Source: an uncultured Halieaceae bacterium (GTDB lineage: Bacteria > Pseudomonadota > Gammaproteobacteria > Pseudomonadales > Halieaceae). Taken from it: DNA of 64,000 nucleotides. Position numbers and translations under genes: made by a program. The first letter of the stretch is position 1, and each line of letters opens with the position of its first letter. The stretch is taken from NCBI GenBank assembly GCA_938074045.1, contig CALJGI010000029.1, positions 1 to 64,000 of the forward strand, read 5' to 3'. Below, piece by piece: positions 63,265 to 64,000 of this stretch. Under the pieces are notes generated by a model that saw only the letters and a program-made list of their open reading frames with translations, ran no database searches and had not been told where the DNA came from.

Positions 63265-63522
63265 TCAAATTCCCGAATTATAGATCGCAGCACTCAAAAT
63301 AGCTAAGCCACCCGACAACATCATCCATGCAATCAAGCACCAAACACGCCCGCCACATTCATAATTAAACTCTCCCGGTGCTAATGGTGCAAGCTTTACG
63401 ATGGTAGGCACTTCCAGCGCAAAAAATGTACTGATATCCAATTCCGGAAAGACAACCGTTTTTGAACATGGTGTTGAGTCATGGCGAAGAATTGAAAGTT
63501 GTATAGGGGTGTGAGCAGACAA
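63265..63522 (-). pseudogene. Cupredoxin-like remnant of a heavy-metal operon
   Basis: 85 codons from a TTG. RHDSTPCSKTVVFPELDIS and APLAPGEFNYECG resemble the conserved core of the EfeO-type cupredoxin found beside copper/silver efflux genes (usual pattern CSEEVVFPDLG ... PGEFEFTCGM). The N-terminal strands and the Met ligand region after ECG are not conserved, and the end becomes hydrophobic. The fragment lies 164 bases downstream of a metal RND gene on the same strand. Probably a degraded or diverged cupredoxin. Confidence 0.5.
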
Positions 63523-63566
63523 CTGTGATCGGGAGGGGTTATGAACTCCATTGGAGACTGCGATGG

Positions 63567-63639
63567 AATGCAGAAATGCAGAAATGCAGAAATGCAGAAA
63601 TGCAGAAAACGCAGAAAACGCAGAAAACGCAGAATGCAG
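63567..63639. repeat. Short tandem repeat (AATGCAGA-type)
   Basis: Four 8-base units AAATGCAG (the first shortened) are followed by three 9-base units AAAACGCAG and a final AATGCAG. No function is evident. It lies between the cupredoxin remnant and the metal pump gene. Confidence 0.8.
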
Positions 63640-63686
63640 TGTGCTACTCCCGTAAAATCAAGTAGTTAACTAATGACATGACTGGC

Positions 63687-64000
63687 TCATTGCTGCCGGC
63701 TTAACGTTGCAAGTTTCCAAAGCATATAAACAGTTGGCACCACCAGTAGAGTTAAAGCTATTGCTGTTATTATGCCACCCACCAAGGGCGCAGCAAGCCG
63801 GCTCATAACTTCTGCACCGGTGCCTGTGCTATAAAATACTGGCAATAAACCAGCAAAATCAGAACTTGCAGTCATTAATACTGGACGAACTCGTAGCGTT
63901 GCACCATCCCGAACAGATTGAATAATAGTTTCACGATTTAATTCTGCACTTCCTTGATCGACCTTCTTGATTAATTCATTCCAGGATTGGTTTAAATACA
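63687..64000 (-). CDS. Heavy-metal RND permease, CusA/CzcA family (C-terminal end, cut by window)
   Basis: The minus-strand frame enters from the window edge and ends at 63687. Visible are about 104 residues: TIIQSVRDGATLRVRPVLMTASSDFAGLLPVFYSTGTGAEVMSRLAAPLVGGIITAIALTLLVVPTVYMLW. This is the last two membrane helices of a CusA/CzcA-type metal pump, with the conserved RVRPVLMTA and STGTGAEVM segments (normally ~1040 residues in all). Exports copper/silver or zinc/cobalt. The start lies outside the window. Confidence 0.92.
   Translation of the reverse strand, partial: YLNQSWNELIKKVDQGSAELNRETIIQSVRDGATLRVRPVLMTASSDFAGLLPVFYSTGTGAEVMSRLAAPLVGGIITAIALTLLVVPTVYMLWKLATLSRQQ

Noticed and set aside
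63567..63639. CRISPR array
   Set aside because: Units of 8-9 bases with no spacers; a simple tandem repeat.

Overview
The window looks like a marine gammaproteobacterial chromosome, probably near Cellvibrionales/Halieaceae or the SAR92-like groups. The reasons are a green-tuned proteorhodopsin, a ChrR/RpoE-type singlet-oxygen regulon, gammaproteobacterial PlsB, DgkA and RNase R, a large TonB receptor, and many exported or lipid-anchored redox proteins. The taxonomic placement is inference from gene content only. Almost all sequence is coding, in short operons on both strands. Accessory or decayed DNA sits at 2.6-4.7 kb and 57-64 kb. Layout: 1-2.4 kb holds rnr, cut at the window edge. At 2.6-4.7 kb is a worn-down island: tRNA-Leu(CAG), the first ~110 codons of a tyrosine-recombinase integrase, a complete 1152-bp insertion sequence with 25-bp inverted ends, a HipA-like C-terminal remnant and an ion-exchanger C-terminal remnant. 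At 4.7-9.5 kb are a cytochrome c/propeller/DUF1080 protein, 3-methyladenine glycosylase and a glycerate-kinase-like protein. At 9.6-16.4 kb are an MFS transporter, a HAD phosphatase, an AEC permease, a flavin monooxygenase, a nitrobindin-like protein and an acyl-CoA carboxyltransferase. At 16.4-20.9 kb is an RND pump with its adaptor. The 21-29 kb region is a coherent photo-oxidative stress locus. An ECF sigma factor and its ChrR-like anti-sigma face a five-gene operon (flavin oxidoreductase, DUF1365, cyclopropane-fatty-acid-synthase-like methyltransferase, DUF2878, exported unknown). Next come folE and an SRPBCC-SDR fusion, also divergent. Both divergent intergenic regions carry TGATCC-like/N18/TA-rich promoters on each strand, so I infer one regulon. 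The 29-38.5 kb region gathers glycerolipid genes: monoacylglycerol lipase-like, gpsA, plsB, a HAD-PlsC fusion, an LtaS/OpgB-like phosphoglycerol transferase and dgkA. Together these could make G3P, acylate it to phosphatidate and recycle diacylglycerol. The 38.5-49.6 kb region holds MAPEG, a class V PLP enzyme, MTHFR, a lipoprotein propeller, a P450 with a palindromic operator, a PQQ-haem alcohol dehydrogenase lipoprotein, an ABC-F ATPase, a glutaredoxin and a serine hydrolase. The 49.6-57 kb region is a run of minus-strand exported or catabolic genes: TonB receptor, sterol desaturase-like protein, creatininase-like protein, Tat-exported flavoprotein and lipoprotein esterase. From 57.4 kb the DNA is patchier: a broken alcohol dehydrogenase, proteorhodopsin with a strong hairpin, a secreted subtilase with PA and PKD domains, a decayed IS3-type transposase, a LOV-like protein lacking the photo-adduct cysteine, a cupredoxin remnant, a short tandem repeat and the end of a CusA/CzcA-type metal pump running off the window. 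The most unusual item is the cysteine-less LOV protein about 3.5 kb from proteorhodopsin. Next are the paired sigma-factor promoters and the IS-scarred tRNA island.
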